Source: AC-69 sp044869895 (GTDB lineage Bacteria; Actinomycetota; UBA4738; HRBIN12). Taken from it: a stretch of 32,330 bases of DNA. Below, piece by piece: positions 31,133 through 32,330 of the stretch. Numbering within the stretch: the stretch's first letter is position 1; the number at the start of each line of letters is the position of its first letter. Location of the stretch: contig JBIOXZ010000053.1 in assembly GCA_044869895.1 (NCBI GenBank), positions 1 through 32,330 on the forward strand, given 5' to 3'. The position numbers and the translations under genes were made by a program. The notes below the pieces were generated by a model, which searched no databases, was not told where the DNA came from, and saw only the letters and a program-made list of their open reading frames with translations.

Positions 31133-32143
31133 GTGGCGACCCGGTTGAGCGACACCTCGCACGAGGCCCTGGGCCTCATCCCCGACGACCTCCTCGGCAT
31201 GTACCGCACCATGCTGACGGCGCGCCTGGTGGACGAGGCGGCCTTCCGGCTGAACCGCCAGGGCAAGGCGCCGTTCGTGGTCCCCGTCTCCGGCCACGAG
31301 GGGTGTCAGATCGGCACGGCCTGGGCCCTCGAGCGAGGACGAGACGTGTGGTTGCCCTATTACCGCGACCTCGGCGTGGTGCTCGTGGCCGGCATGACCC
31401 CGTATGAGGTCTTCCTCGGACTGTTCGCCAAGGCGGACGACCCGGCCTCGGGCGGCAGGCAGATGCCCGCCCACTGGAGCTCCCGGCGCCTGGGGATCAT
31501 CTCGGGCTCCTCCCCCATCGGGACCCAGATCCCGCACGCCGCAGGGATCGCCTACGCGGTGAAGTACCGCGAGGAGGATGCGGTCGTGGCGTCGTGGTTC
31601 GGCGAGGGCGCCACCAGCGAGGGCGACTGGCACGAGGGGTTGAACTTCGCCGGTATCCATCGGCTGCCCGTCGTCTTCATCTGCGAGAACAACCGGTATG
31701 CCATCTCGGTCGAGCAGTCCAAGCAGATGGCCGTGGAGAACGTTGCCGACAGAGCGGTCGCCTACGGGTTCCCCGGTGTGGTGGTCGACGGCAACGATGT
31801 GCTGGCCTGCTTCGGGGCGATGAAGGAGGCCGTGGCCCGGGCCAGGTCCGGCCGGGGCCCCACCCTGATCGAGTGCAAGACGTATCGGTTCCAGCCCCAC
31901 ACCTCCGACGACGACGACCGGACCTATCGCAGCCGGGAAGAGGTCGAGAAGGCTCGCCTCCACGATCCGGTGTCGCGATTCGCCACCTACCTGACGGGGC
32001 AGGGGCTGGTACGGGACGAGGAGATCGCGTCGATGGCGGAGGAGGTCAAGGCCGAGCTCGACGACTCCATCGACAAGGCGTGGAACGCCGCCGATCCCGA
32101 CCCCGCTATGCTCACCCGGCACGTTTTCCGCGAAGATTCGTGA
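31133..32143 (+). CDS. Branched-chain 2-oxoacid dehydrogenase E1 alpha subunit
   Basis: The 336-residue protein is a second E1 alpha, distinct from the one at 25189. The thiamine diphosphate motif is GEGATSEGDWHEG (157-169) to CENN (184-187). GGRQMPAHWSSRRLG, SSPIGTQIPHAAG and the FQPHTSDDDDRTYRS loop resemble BkdA1-type subunits that use 2-oxoisovalerate and related acids. Start GTG 31133 follows GAGGAGGG by 5 bases; ATG 31115 is in frame but overlaps that ribosome site. A beta subunit gene follows after one base. No second E2 is visible in the window. Confidence 0.92.
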   Translation: MATRLSDTSHEALGLIPDDLLGMYRTMLTARLVDEAAFRLNRQGKAPFVVPVSGHEGCQIGTAWALERGRDVWLPYYRDLGVVLVAGMTPYEVFLGLFAKADDPASGGRQMPAHWSSRRLGIISGSSPIGTQIPHAAGIAYAVKYREEDAVVASWFGEGATSEGDWHEGLNFAGIHRLPVVFICENNRYAISVEQSKQMAVENVADRAVAYGFPGVVVDGNDVLACFGAMKEAVARARSGRGPTLIECKTYRFQPHTSDDDDRTYRSREEVEKARLHDPVSRFATYLTGQGLVRDEEIASMAEEVKAELDDSIDKAWNAADPDPAMLTRHVFREDS

Positions 32144-32144
32144 G

Positions 32145-32330
32145 ATGACCGAGAAGAACGTCGTCACGGCAATCCACGACGCCCTTCATGAGGCGATGGC
32201 TGCCGACGAGAGCCTGGTCGTCTTGGGAGAGGACGTCGGCGCACGGGGCGGCGTGTTTCGGGTGACTCAGGGATTCCTGGATGAGTTCGGCGAGCGGCGC
32301 GTGATCGACACGCCGCTCGCCGAATCCCTG
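32145..32330 (+). CDS. Branched-chain 2-oxoacid dehydrogenase E1 beta subunit, partial
   Basis: The first 62 codons of an E1 beta subunit are present and the frame is open at the window end. LVVLGEDVGARGGVFRVTQG and the following DTPLAES are the thiamine diphosphate-side blocks of the family. It starts one base after the alpha subunit stop, as in other alpha/beta pairs, and lacks the N-terminal extension of the beta subunit at 26247. Confidence 0.93.
   Translation, partial: MTEKNVVTAIHDALHEAMAADESLVVLGEDVGARGGVFRVTQGFLDEFGERRVIDTPLAESL

Overview
The window is GC-rich, gene-dense chromosomal DNA with strong GC bias at third codon positions, frequent GTG and TTG starts, and short or overlapping gene junctions. 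Several markers point to Actinomycetota, probably an uncultured or deep-branching lineage. These are a mycothiol-type maleylpyruvate isomerase (MDMPI/DinB) protein, a suf operon in the order sufB-sufD-Rieske ferredoxin-sufC-sufS-sufU with a linked sufT-like gene, an ANTAR regulator with a degenerate receiver, and an ECF sigma factor paired with a zinc-binding anti-sigma factor. No mobile element, CRISPR array, tRNA or rRNA was seen. All calls come from reading motifs; no searches were run.

Layout. 1-199: a large fold-back inverted repeat holding two head-on copies of the start of an ErpA/IscA-like gene, probably an assembly or amplification artefact at the contig edge. 259-1865 (-): glycerate kinase and a YbaK-type deacylase, translationally coupled. 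1927-2757 (+): MDMPI-like protein. 2826-4098 (+): ECF sigma factor and membrane anti-sigma factor. 4095-8185 (-): a likely four-gene operon of ANTAR regulator, DUF2207 membrane protein, methyltransferase and FemAB-like acyltransferase. 8414-8818 (+): STAS anti-anti-sigma protein. 8953-14636 (-): the suf operon, with two hairpins between its genes. 14829-16276 (-): two-domain rhodanese and a SufT-like assembly factor. 16348-18324 (+): NarL-type response regulator, then a histidine kinase carrying a degenerate receiver domain. 18329-21556 (-): BtuFCD-type cobalamin importer preceded by a clear cobalamin riboswitch (21598-21808). 21942-22643 (+): unknown lipoprotein. 22647-23753 (-): GcvT-like aminomethyltransferase. 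23787-29438 (+): lpd, E1 alpha, E1 beta, E2 and lipB. 29414-30977 (-): methyltransferase and a thioredoxin-TPR protein. 31133-32330 (+): a second E1 alpha/beta pair of branched-chain type, cut by the window end.

Two themes link the genes. The first is iron-sulfur and sulfur handling: ErpA fragment, SufBDCSU, SufT-like factor, Rieske ferredoxin, rhodanese and thioredoxin. The second is lipoate-dependent 2-oxoacid and one-carbon metabolism: E3, E1, E2, LipB, GcvT and a second E1. They are connected biochemically because lipoyl synthase, not in this window, needs Fe-S clusters. No clearly undescribed multi-gene system is visible. The items most worth a second look are a CsoR/CstR-like palindrome in front of the second E1 operon, the kinase whose receiver domain has Glu in place of the phosphoacceptor Asp, the extra C-terminal domain on the cobalamin ATPase, and the hairpins inside the suf operon.
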